Positions 34,495 through 42,471 of a stretch of DNA of 64,000 bases are shown one piece after another. The DNA comes from Actinopolymorpha cephalotaxi (GTDB lineage Bacteria > Actinomycetota > Actinomycetes > Propionibacteriales > Actinopolymorphaceae). The DNA is taken from NCBI RefSeq assembly GCF_013408535.1, contig NZ_JACBZA010000001.1, forward strand, positions 1,116,001-1,180,000. Direction: 5' to 3'. Numbering within the stretch: the first letter of the stretch is position 1; each line of letters opens with the position of its first letter. Below the pieces are notes generated by a model. It was given only the letters and a program-made list of their open reading frames with translations, was not told the DNA's origin and did no database searches. Position numbers and translations under genes: made by a program.

Positions 34495-37400
34495 TTGTAC
34501 CTCAAGAGCCTGACGCTCCGTGGGTTCAAGTCGTTCGCGTCCTCGACGACCCTGCACTTCGAGCCGGGCATCACCTGCGTGGTCGGCCCGAACGGCTCGG
34601 GCAAGAGCAACGTCGTCGATGCGATCGCCTGGGTGATGGGTGAGCAGGGGGTCAAGAGCCTGCGCGGCGGCAAGATGGAGGACGTCATCTTCGCCGGTAC
34701 GTCCGGGCGGGCCCCGCTGGGCCGGGCCGAGGTGATCCTCACCATCGACAACAGCGACGGCGCCCTGCCGATCGACTACGCCGAGGTCACCATCAGCCGG
34801 ATGATGTTCCGCAACGGCGGGTCCGAGTACAGCATCAACGGCCGCACGTCCCGGCTCCTCGACGTCCAGGAACTCCTCTCCGACTCCGGCATCGGCCGGG
34901 AGATGCACGTCATCGTCGGACAGGGCCGGCTCGACTCGATCCTGCACGCGACGCCGGAGGACCGGCGCGGCTTCGTCGAGGAGGCGGCCGGCGTCCTCAA
35001 GCACCGCAAGCGCAAGGAGAAGGCGCTTCGCAAGCTGGACGCCACCGAGGGAAACCTCACCCGGCTGCAGGACCTCCTCACCGAGATCAGGCGCGCCCTG
35101 CGGCCGCTGGGCAAGCAGGCCGAGGCCGCCCGCAAGGCGGCGGTGATCCAGGCCGACGCGCGCGATGCCCGGCTGCGGCTGCTCGCCGACGATCTCGGCC
35201 AGCTCACCACGACGCTGGCCAAGGAGGTCGCCGACGAGTCCGCGGTCCGCGAGCGCCGGGCCGCCGTCGAGCGCGAGCTGAGCGTCGCGCAGGCGCAGGA
35301 GGCCGAGCTGGAGGAGAGCCTGCGGGCGGACGCTCCGCGGGTGGCCCGGGCTCAGGAGACGTGGTACCGCCTGTCCAGCCTGAAGGAGCGGCTGGGCGGC
35401 ACCGCCGGCCTGGCCGTCGAGCGCAGCCGCCATCTCGCCGAGGCGCGGGAGGAGGAACGCCCCGGCCGCGACCCCGACCAGCTGGAGGAGGAGGCGGCCC
35501 GGGTGCGGGCCGAGGAGGAGGCGATCGCCGCCGAGACCGAGTCCCACCGCGAGGCGCTGGACCAGGCGGTCGGGAACCGGCAGGCCTCCGAGCGGGCGCT
35601 GGCGGAGGAGGAACGCCGGATCGCCGCGCTGTCCCGCGCCGCCGCGGACCGGCGCGAGGGGCTGGCCCGGCTCACCGGCCAGGTCAACTCCGTACGCAGC
35701 CGGCTGGAGGCTCGCGAGGCCGAGGTCGAGCGCCTCACCGCCGCCCGGGCCGAGGCGAGTGCCCGCGCCGAGCAGGCGCAGGAGGAGTTCGTCGGGGTGG
35801 AGAGCCAGGTCGCGAGCCTGGACGCCGGGGAGCGTGGCCTGGACGCGGTGTACGAGTCCGCGCAGACCGCCCTGGAGACGCTCGAGGAACAGCTCGTGAC
35901 GTTGCGCCAGGACCAGCAGGAGGCCGAACGCGAACGCGCTGCCCTGGCCGCCCGCAAGGAGGCGCTGGAGCTGGGCCTGGCCCGCAAGGACGGCGCCGCC
36001 GAGCTGCTCGCCGCCACCGAACGCGTGTCCGGCCAGCTCGGCTCGGTCGCCGCCCTGCTGTCGGTGGAGCCCGGCTACGAGGCGGCCGTCGCCGGCGCGC
36101 TGGGCCGGGCGGCCGACGCGGTGGCGGTGGAGTCGGTCGACTCGGCCGTGGCCGCGCTGCACCACCTGCGAACCGAGGACCTCGGCCGGGCCGGCTTGCT
36201 GGTCGGCGGCGCCGGCCCGGGCGCCGAGGGCGCTCCGTCGGACTGGCCCGCTCTGCCGCCCGGCGCCCGCTACGCCGTCGACGTGGCCAGCGCGCCGGCG
36301 CAGGTGCTGCCCGCGCTGGTCCGGCTGCTGGCCAGGGTCGCCGTGGTCGACGACCTCGCCGCGGCCCGGGCGCTGGTCGCCGACCAGCCGGACGTGATGG
36401 CGGTGACCCGCGAGGGCGACCTGCTGGGCGCCCACACCGCGTACGGCGGATCGTCGGCCCAGCCCAGCCTGCTGGAGGTCCAGGCCGCCGTCGACGACGC
36501 CACCGAGCGGCTGCGCGAGGCGAGCGCACGGGCCGAGCGCCTGCGCGCCGAACGCGCCGAGGCGGAGGAACGCCGCAAGGCCGCCGCGGCCGGTGCGGAG
36601 CAGGCCCTCAGCCGGCTGCACGAGTCCGACGCCGAGCTCGCTGCGGTCGCCGAACGCCTGGGCCAGCTCGGCTCGGCGGCCCGGTCGGCGCAGGCGGAGG
36701 CCGAGCGGCTCGGCACCGCGATCGAGGAGGCCCGCCAGGCCGTCGTCCGCGACCAGAGCGGGCTGGGTGAGCTGCAGGAGCGGCTGTCCACCGCCGAGGA
36801 CAGCCCGGACGAGGAACCCTCCACCGACGAGCGCGACCGGCTCGCCGAGGTGTGCCGCGACGGCCGCCAGCGGGAGATGGAGGCCCGGCTCGGGCTGCGT
36901 ACCGCCGAGGAACGCGGCCGGGCGATGTCCGGCCGCGCCGACTCCCTGGAGCGGGCGGCCCGCGAGGAGCGGGCGGCCCGTGAACGCGCCCGGGTGCGCC
37001 GGGAACGCCGCGCCCGTGAGGCGGAGGTCGCCACCGCCGTCCTCGCCGCCGTACGCCAGGTTCTCGCCCGGCTGGAAGGCTCGCTGGCCGCGGCCGGGCG
37101 GGAGCGGCAGGAGGCCGAACAGGCCCGCACCGCCCGCGAGGCGCAGATCAACACCGTCCGGCAGAAGGTCCGCGCCCTGGCCGGCGAGCTGGACGAGCTG
37201 ACCAACTCGGTGCACCGCGACGAGATGGCCCGGGCCGAGCAGCGGCTGCGGATCGAGCAGCTGGAGACCCGCGCCATCGAGGAGCTGGGCGTCGACCCGG
37301 AGACCCTCGCCCGCGAGTACGGCCCGGAGGTGCCCGTTCCGCCGTCCCCGCCCGCCCCGGGTGAGGAGGCCGAGGGCGAGCCGCGTCCCTACGACCGGGC

Positions 37401-38055
37401 CGAGCAGACCAAGCGGCTCAAGGCCGCCGAACGCCAGCTGAACCTCCTGGGCAAGGTCAACCCGCTCGCGCTGGAGGAGTTCGCGGCGATGGAGGAACGC
37501 CACACGTTCCTGTCCCGCCAGCTGGAGGACCTCCGCGCCACCCGCAAGGACCTGATGGAGATCGTCCGGGAGGTCGACGAGCGGGTCGAGCAGGTGTTCA
37601 CCGCGGCCTACCGCGACGTGGAGAAGCAGTTCGAGCAGGTGTTCGACCGGCTCTTTCCGGGCGGCGACGGGCGGCTCGTCCTGACCAACCCCGACGACAT
37701 GCTCACCACGGGCATCGAGGTCGAGGCCCGCCCGCCGGGCAAGAAGGTCAAGCGCCTCTCGCTGCTGTCCGGCGGCGAACGCTCGCTGGTCGCGGTGGCT
37801 TTCCTGGTCGCGTTGTTCAAGGCCCGGCCCAGCCCGTTCTACCTCCTTGACGAGGTGGAGGCGGCGCTGGACGACACCAACCTCGGCCGGCTGCTGGAGA
37901 TCTACGAGGAGCTACGGGAGAACAGCCAGCTGCTCGTCGTCACCCACCAGAAGCGCACGATGGAGGTCGCGGACGCGCTGTACGGCGTGTCGATGCGCGG
38001 CGACGGCGTGTCGGCGGTGATCAGCCAGCGGATGCGGGAGGCGGAGTCCGCGTAG
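34495..38055 (+). CDS. smc: Chromosome segregation protein SMC
   Basis: A 1186-residue condensin ATPase. The N-terminal half-ATPase starts MYLKSLTLRGFKSFASSTTL with Walker A GPNGSGKSN at 31-39. Coiled coils flank a hinge around residues 505-660 (GQLGSVAALLSVEPGYEAAVAGALG ... DVMAVTREGDLLGAHT). The C-terminal half has the signature LSLLSGGERSLVAVAFLVALF and Walker B YLLDEVEAALDD. With ScpA/B it compacts and separates chromosomes. TTG 34495 has GAGGAGAG upstream and matches the family start. The acylphosphatase gene common between mutM and smc is missing. Confidence 0.97.
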   Translation: MYLKSLTLRGFKSFASSTTLHFEPGITCVVGPNGSGKSNVVDAIAWVMGEQGVKSLRGGKMEDVIFAGTSGRAPLGRAEVILTIDNSDGALPIDYAEVTISRMMFRNGGSEYSINGRTSRLLDVQELLSDSGIGREMHVIVGQGRLDSILHATPEDRRGFVEEAAGVLKHRKRKEKALRKLDATEGNLTRLQDLLTEIRRALRPLGKQAEAARKAAVIQADARDARLRLLADDLGQLTTTLAKEVADESAVRERRAAVERELSVAQAQEAELEESLRADAPRVARAQETWYRLSSLKERLGGTAGLAVERSRHLAEAREEERPGRDPDQLEEEAARVRAEEEAIAAETESHREALDQAVGNRQASERALAEEERRIAALSRAAADRREGLARLTGQVNSVRSRLEAREAEVERLTAARAEASARAEQAQEEFVGVESQVASLDAGERGLDAVYESAQTALETLEEQLVTLRQDQQEAERERAALAARKEALELGLARKDGAAELLAATERVSGQLGSVAALLSVEPGYEAAVAGALGRAADAVAVESVDSAVAALHHLRTEDLGRAGLLVGGAGPGAEGAPSDWPALPPGARYAVDVASAPAQVLPALVRLLARVAVVDDLAAARALVADQPDVMAVTREGDLLGAHTAYGGSSAQPSLLEVQAAVDDATERLREASARAERLRAERAEAEERRKAAAAGAEQALSRLHESDAELAAVAERLGQLGSAARSAQAEAERLGTAIEEARQAVVRDQSGLGELQERLSTAEDSPDEEPSTDERDRLAEVCRDGRQREMEARLGLRTAEERGRAMSGRADSLERAAREERAARERARVRRERRAREAEVATAVLAAVRQVLARLEGSLAAAGRERQEAEQARTAREAQINTVRQKVRALAGELDELTNSVHRDEMARAEQRLRIEQLETRAIEELGVDPETLAREYGPEVPVPPSPPAPGEEAEGEPRPYDRAEQTKRLKAAERQLNLLGKVNPLALEEFAAMEERHTFLSRQLEDLRATRKDLMEIVREVDERVEQVFTAAYRDVEKQFEQVFDRLFPGGDGRLVLTNPDDMLTTGIEVEARPPGKKVKRLSLLSGGERSLVAVAFLVALFKARPSPFYLLDEVEAALDDTNLGRLLEIYEELRENSQLLVVTHQKRTMEVADALYGVSMRGDGVSAVISQRMREAESA

Positions 38056-38165
38056 GACCGCCTCGGACAGGCCGTGGGTTCCGTCGGGGCCGGTCGGTGA
38101 TCTTCGCCGGCGGGTAAGCGAATCGGTGAGTCCGACCGGTGGCAATACCGAAAGAGGCGAGCCCG

Positions 38166-39239
38166 GTGAGTCCCGCTTCCGTACGACGCGTCTGCGCCTG
38201 CCTGATCGGCGTACTCCTCGCCGCCGGGTCGGTGGCCTGCTCCGACGGGGGTTCGCCGGCGCCGGGCGCCTCGACCTCCTCGAGCGCATCCAGGACCGCG
38301 AGCCCGGCCTCGGCGAGCCCCGCCTCCGCGAGCCCTGCCTCGGCGAGCCCGGCCGCGCGCGCCCGGGCAGCCCGGCCGAAGCCGGTGACCGTCTCCGACG
38401 TGAACGGCGCGGTGCGGCTGCGGGCACCGGCCCGCCGGGTGGTGGCGCTGGACTGGACGTACGCCGAGGACCTGCTGGCGGTCGGTGTCCGGCCGGTCGG
38501 CGTGGCGGACAAGGCCGGTTACGCGGCCTGGGTCGGCGGCGGTCCGCGGCTGGACCGCACCACGGCCGAGGTCGGGCCGCGCCAGCAGCCCGACCCGACG
38601 GTCGTACGTGCTTTGCGGCCCGACCTCATCCTCGTCGGCAAGGACGAGACCAATGCTCTGGTGGCGCAGATGCGCCGGATCGCGCCGGTGCTGGTGTTCG
38701 ACCCGTACCGGCCAGACATGTCCGCCTGGACGGAGATGCGAACGACGTTCGCGGCGGTGGCCCGGGCGGTCGGCCGCGGCGACCAGGCCGCCTGGGTGCT
38801 GCGCCAACTGGACGACGCGATCGTGCGGGACCGCTCGAAGCTGGCCGCCGCGGGTGCGGCGAACCTGCCGGTGGCGCTCGCCCAGGGGTACTCCGTGGAG
38901 GGCGTGCCCACGATCCGGATGTTCGGGCGAACCTCGCTGGCCGGGGATCTGCTGGGCCGGCTCGGCCTGCAGAACGGCTGGCGGGGAGAGCCGGACCAGT
39001 ACGGCCTCTCCACGGTCGGCCCCGCCGACCTCGGCCAGGTGTCGTCGGCGGACTTCCTCTACCTGGCCGACCGGCGCAACGACATCTTCACCGGTGCCAT
39101 GACCGACGGGCCGGCCTGGCGGGGACTCGCGTTCGCCGCCGAGGGACGGGTGCACCGGCTCGGCACGAGGACGTGGTTCTTCGGCGGGCCACTGTCAACC
39201 CGAGCTTGCGCCGACGCGCTCGTGCGTGCGTTGAGCTGA
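38166..39239 (+). CDS. Iron-siderophore-type substrate-binding lipoprotein
   Basis: A 357-residue secreted lipoprotein. The signal peptide RRVCACLIGVLLAAGSVAC ends at a lipobox Cys near residue 25. Residues 30-75 are a Ser/Ala/Pro spacer built from a 5-residue repeat. The rest is a two-lobed FecB/FhuD/BtuF fold: RRVVALDWTYAEDLLAVGVRPVGVADKAGYAAWV, then QPDPTVVRALRPDLILVGKDE and VLVFDPY. It would deliver ferric siderophore or a similar ligand to an importer. No permease or ATPase is adjacent, so it is an orphan. GTG 38166 was chosen for the signal peptide. Confidence 0.85.
   Translation: MSPASVRRVCACLIGVLLAAGSVACSDGGSPAPGASTSSSASRTASPASASPASASPASASPAARARAARPKPVTVSDVNGAVRLRAPARRVVALDWTYAEDLLAVGVRPVGVADKAGYAAWVGGGPRLDRTTAEVGPRQQPDPTVVRALRPDLILVGKDETNALVAQMRRIAPVLVFDPYRPDMSAWTEMRTTFAAVARAVGRGDQAAWVLRQLDDAIVRDRSKLAAAGAANLPVALAQGYSVEGVPTIRMFGRTSLAGDLLGRLGLQNGWRGEPDQYGLSTVGPADLGQVSSADFLYLADRRNDIFTGAMTDGPAWRGLAFAAEGRVHRLGTRTWFFGGPLSTRACADALVRALS
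38300..38354 (+). repeat. 15-bp tandem repeats in the lipoprotein spacer
   Basis: Three 15-nt units (38300, 38315, 38330) close to GAGCCCCGCCTCSGC plus a partial fourth encode Ser-Pro-Ala-Ser-Ala units in the region between lipobox and binding domain. The units are in frame, so length changes would be tolerated. Confidence 0.8.
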
Positions 39240-39488
39240 CCTGGCTGCGTTCGAGGCGTTCGACCCGTGCCTGGGTGTGTCCGCGCTGTCGTGACACCTG
39301 ATGCCGGGTTTCTCCTTTCCTGACGGCGATCCGGCGCTCGGACGAGTGGTGCATGTCGGCCGGATGGGCCGATTCGGCAAGCGGGCAAGAGATCTCGCGC
39401 GCGCTGGAGAAGGAATTCGTCGTGCCCCCAGCAGATTTCGGTCGGGCGGAAGCGTTTTCGTCGCACCGGGGGAGGGGACTCTCACCAT

Positions 39489-39677
39489 GTGATTGCTCTC
39501 ATCGGCTCGCTGCTGGCGATAACGACGCTGGCGCTGGTGGTCATGGCGCTCGTCGCGGTCTTCGCCCGTACTCCGAGCACACCCACGCCCGAAGAGGACG
39601 CCAACCACCACCAGGACGCACATCTGCTCCATCCCGACCGTTCCGGCCTGAACGGGCAGTACGAAGACGCCGCCTGA
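39489..39677 (+). CDS. Small single-pass membrane protein
   Basis: A 62-residue protein. Residues 1-26 (MIALIGSLLAITTLALVVMALVAVFA) form one transmembrane helix and the rest is a polar His/Asp-rich tail. GTG 39489 is preceded by a strong GGGGGAGGGGA site about 10 nt upstream. An overlapping ORF ending at 39492 is less convincing. It lies between the binding lipoprotein and the convergent M56 gene. No family is recognised. The ribosome site and helix make it a likely gene. Confidence 0.5.
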   Translation: MIALIGSLLAITTLALVVMALVAVFARTPSTPTPEEDANHHQDAHLLHPDRSGLNGQYEDAA

Positions 39678-39710
39678 CGAACCGTGCCGCCCGACGAGCC
39701 TGCCGCCCGA

Positions 39711-40631
39711 TCAGGCCAGGTGCTCGGCCAGCCGGGCGAGCCACGGCACGGCCAGGGTGAGCGTCGGCACGACCACCAGTGCGGCCGCCGCCAGGTAGGT
39801 GGTGGTCGCGAGGACCCGGTGGGGTTCACCGGGCTGAGCCAGCCGGCGTATCCGGGCGAGGGTCCCGGTGCCCCCGGCGGCCAGCCCGCCGGCCGGTGCG
39901 GCCGGGGTGGACGCCAGCGTCACCAGGGCACGGGCGACCGGGGGAGCACCGACCCGGCGCCGCGCGGCGTCGTCGGCAAGCATCTCCACCAGCAGGTGGG
40001 CGCGGTCGAACGCCGTCCGGCTGCGTACCCAGCGCGGAAACGCCTGCCGCAGCGCGGTGAACGCCTCCAACACCAGGTCGTGGCGAGCTCGCAGGTGCGC
40101 GCGTTCGTGCGCGAGCACCGCCTCCAGCTCCTCGGGGGCGAGCTGGTCCAGGGCGCCGGAGGACACCACGACGCGGGAGCACCGCACCCCCGGCAGGCAG
40201 TACGCGAACGGCGTGCTCTCGGCGAGCACCCGGACGCCGGACTCCTCATCGTGCAGCCGTGCGGGGTCGCCGAGGCGCTCGCCGGGCGTGCCCACCAGGT
40301 CGACCACCATCCGGTGGTGCCGGCGCCGCGCCCGGGTGCGGACCGCGACCTGCACGGTCGCCCACGCCAGCCGGACCGCGACCACGACGGTGAGCGCAGT
40401 GACGGCAAGCTGCAGGCCGGTCCGCGCCGCACCCTGCCCGGGATGCAGCAGGACGTCGGTGCCCAGGCTCAGGCCGGCGCCGAGGGCGGCGAGGACGGCG
40501 GCCAGTGCCAGCGCCTGCCACAGCACCAGCGCCGCGCGGGGGACCAGCGAGGGCCACCGTGCGCGGCCGAGGAGCTCGGGCACCGGCCAGGTCAGCAGCA
40601 GCGCCAGCGCACCCAGGACGACCGGCGTCAT
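39711..40631 (-). CDS. M56 family membrane metallopeptidase (BlaR1-like sensor)
   Basis: A 306-residue membrane protein. Hydrophobic segments at about 3-18, 32-58, 75-92 and 280-300 place a zinc protease domain between them. The motif H175-E-R-A-H179 is the HEXXH zinc site, preceded by STPFAYCLPGVRCSRVVVSSGALDQL, the M56 core. In BlaR1/MecR1 systems such proteases lead to inactivation of the partner repressor. A beta-lactam-sensing domain is absent here, so the signal differs. The gene begins 2 bp after the blaI stop. Control through the TACGAC operator upstream of blaI is expected. Confidence 0.9.
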   Translation of the reverse strand: MTPVVLGALALLLTWPVPELLGRARWPSLVPRAALVLWQALALAAVLAALGAGLSLGTDVLLHPGQGAARTGLQLAVTALTVVVAVRLAWATVQVAVRTRARRRHHRMVVDLVGTPGERLGDPARLHDEESGVRVLAESTPFAYCLPGVRCSRVVVSSGALDQLAPEELEAVLAHERAHLRARHDLVLEAFTALRQAFPRWVRSRTAFDRAHLLVEMLADDAARRRVGAPPVARALVTLASTPAAPAGGLAAGGTGTLARIRRLAQPGEPHRVLATTTYLAAAALVVVPTLTLAVPWLARLAEHLA

Positions 40632-40633
40632 GA

Positions 40634-41038
40634 TCAGCTCCGGGGGGGCCGTCGGCGGGAGGGCCGGGTGGCGAGGGCGTCCACCTCGGCGAGGGCCTCG
40701 CGCAGGGCGGCGGCCTCCTCCGGGGACGCCTGGTCGACGAACCGGACGAGGGCGGCGGCGCGGGTGGCCCCGGTGCCGGCGCCGTCGAGCGCCTCGCGCA
40801 TCAGGTCGGCGACCAACTGGTCCTGGCCCGCGGCCGCCTGGTAGCGATAGGCGCGGCCGTCGCGTACCCGGAGGACGACCCCCTTCTTCGCCAGCCGGTC
40901 CAGGACCGTCATCACCGTGGTGTAGGCCAGGTCACGTTCGACCGCCAGCGCCTCGTGGACCTCGCGCACCGTGACCGGCTCGGTGGCGGACCAGACGTGC
41001 TCCATGACCTCGCGTTCGAGGTTTCCCAACCGCGCCAT
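40634..41038 (-). CDS. BlaI/MecI/CopY family transcriptional repressor
   Basis: A 134-residue penicillinase-repressor-type winged helix: MARLGNLEREVMEHVWSATEPVTVREVHEAL, AYTTVMTVLDRLAKKGVVLRVRDGRAYRYQA, then a dimerisation helix region LVADLMREALDG. The C-terminus is basic (SRRRPPRS). Start ATG 41038 lies 7 nt after TAGAAT on the minus strand, so the mRNA is probably leaderless. A 17-bp inverted repeat overlaps this -10. An M56 protease gene follows in the same operon. The same operator stands before cydA, so this repressor probably controls cydABDC too. Confidence 0.92.
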   Translation of the reverse strand: MARLGNLEREVMEHVWSATEPVTVREVHEALAVERDLAYTTVMTVLDRLAKKGVVLRVRDGRAYRYQAAAGQDQLVADLMREALDGAGTGATRAAALVRFVDQASPEEAAALREALAEVDALATRPSRRRPPRS

Positions 41039-41045
41039 GCCCGCG

Positions 41046-41066
41046 ATTCTACGACGCTGCGTCGTA
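41046..41066 (-). promoter_or_regulatory. BlaI-type operator overlapping the blaI -10 box
   Basis: TACGAC-gctgc-GTCGTA (41050-41066) is a 17-bp inverted repeat with perfect 6-bp arms. On the minus strand its last TA forms the first two bases of TAGAAT (41051-41046), the -10 box of blaI, 7 nt before the ATG. The arrangement fits autorepression. The same arms recur at 42433-42449. Confidence 0.75.
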
Positions 41067-41207
41067 CTCGGCCGGTCCCGGTGGCGGGGACGGCTGTGGG
41101 ATCGATCACGCGGCGGGTGCTCGAGCGGGTGCCCGGCGGGTGCGGAGCCCGCCGAGGGCGGGGCCGCCGGTTTGGCCGCGCGCCGGGCGATAGGTATCGT
41201 CCCGCCG

Positions 41208-42362
41208 GTGGTGACACCTGCCGCTGATCCCGGAACACCCTCCTCCGACCCGGTGAAGCCGTCCTCCGACGGTGACCCCCGCCACGTGGGCGCGAGGGGT
41301 GATGCCATCACCGACGGCGCTGCCACGGAGAGTAGGCCCGAGGCGACCGGGCGGGTGCCGAAGACCCGGGACCCGTTCTTCGACAACGCGAAGTACATCG
41401 CGATCGTGCTGGTGGTGGCCGGTCACGCGATGGAGGCGCTGCGTGACGTGCCGGTGGGCAAGGCGCTCTACCTCTTTCTCTACATGTTCCACATGCCGGT
41501 GTTCATCATCGTGTCCGGCTACTTCTCCCGGCGCTTTCCGTACTCGAAGAACAAGGCCCGCAAGCTCATCACGCAGTTGCTGGTGCCGTACGTGATCTTC
41601 CAGATCGTGTACCTGCTGCTGGGCCGGTTCGTCGGCGGCCGCGATGTCAACCCGACCTTGCTCGACCCGTACTTCCTGGTGTGGTTCCTGCTGGCGCTGT
41701 TCGCCTGGCGGTTGTCGACACCGGTCTGGCTGCGGATCCGCTGGCCGTTGCTGGTGGCGGTGCTGATCTCGCTGGCGGCCGGGCTGCAGGAACTTCCCGG
41801 CGTGCTGGAGACCGGCCGGATCCTCAGCCTGCTGCCGTTCTTCGTTCTCGGGATGATGCTGAAGCCGGAGCACTTCGCCTACCTGCGCAGGCGCTGGGTG
41901 CGCATCCTGGCCGTCCCGGTGCTGGCCGGCGGCCTGGTGGTCGCCTACTGGGCGCAGACCCGGATGAGTGTGGAGTGGGTCTTCTGGCGGCGCAGCAACG
42001 GGTACCTGGGGGTGGACAACCTCACGGGTACGGCCATGCGGGTGGGGATGCTGGTGTGTGCCACCACCCTGTCGGCGGCCTTCCTCGCGCTGGTGCCCTC
42101 GAAGAAGACGTGGTTCACCGCGCTGGGCGCGATCACGTTGTACGTCTACCTCCTGCACGGCATCCCGGTGAAGGTGGCCGACTACCTCGGCGGGTACGAC
42201 CACCCCGCGCTGCACACCACGCTCGGCGTCCTGGCCGTCGCGGTGGCCGGCGTGCTGCTCGCGGGGCTGCTGTCCACGCCGCCGGTGCGAGCGGCGGTCC
42301 GGTGGGCGGTCGAGCCGAAGCTGGACTGGGCGTTCCGGTCGCGTCCCCGCGGGCTCGGGTAG
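41208..42362 (+). CDS. Acyltransferase-3-like integral membrane protein
   Basis: A 384-residue protein. After about 60 disordered residues it has FFDNAKYIAIVLVVAGHAMEALRD, the usual acyltransferase-3/fucose O-acetylase start with its His, then FLYMFHMPVFIIVSGYFSRRF. About nine further hydrophobic segments follow, ending with LGAITLYVYLLHGIPVKVADYL. Such proteins O-acetylate polysaccharides or other surface sugars. The substrate is unknown. GTG 41208 or 41211 may be the start. It lies between the blaI and cydA operators and is divergent from blaI. Whether it is under the same control is open. Confidence 0.8.
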   Translation: MVTPAADPGTPSSDPVKPSSDGDPRHVGARGDAITDGAATESRPEATGRVPKTRDPFFDNAKYIAIVLVVAGHAMEALRDVPVGKALYLFLYMFHMPVFIIVSGYFSRRFPYSKNKARKLITQLLVPYVIFQIVYLLLGRFVGGRDVNPTLLDPYFLVWFLLALFAWRLSTPVWLRIRWPLLVAVLISLAAGLQELPGVLETGRILSLLPFFVLGMMLKPEHFAYLRRRWVRILAVPVLAGGLVVAYWAQTRMSVEWVFWRRSNGYLGVDNLTGTAMRVGMLVCATTLSAAFLALVPSKKTWFTALGAITLYVYLLHGIPVKVADYLGGYDHPALHTTLGVLAVAVAGVLLAGLLSTPPVRAAVRWAVEPKLDWAFRSRPRGLG

Positions 42363-42432
42363 GGCTCGGGTAGAGCTGCTCGGCTAGGGCACTGCACTTC
42401 GCGTCACCGCGCCGGCGCGATGTGAGCAAGGT

Positions 42433-42465
42433 TACGACGCTCTGTCGTACTACAAGAAGTAGTAT
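42433..42465 (+). promoter_or_regulatory. Tandem BlaI-type operators and -10 box of cydA
   Basis: Two 17-bp inverted repeats overlap by 2 bp: TACGAC-gctct-GTCGTA (42433-42449) and TACTAC-aagaa-GTAGTA (42448-42464). TAGTAT at 42460-42465 is a good -10 box and lies within the second repeat. The cydA ATG is 6 nt downstream, so the mRNA should be leaderless. The first operator has the same arms as the blaI operator at 41050. Confidence 0.75.
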
Positions 42466-42471
42466 TCAGGC

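Noticed and set aside
34219-37503. 1094-codon minus-strand ORF across smc
   Set aside because: Leu/Gly/Arg-rich antisense shadow of SMC coiled coils, with no conserved feature.
39301-39492. 63-residue plus-strand ORF before the small membrane protein
   Set aside because: No ribosome site or motif, and it overlaps the better supported GTG start at 39489.
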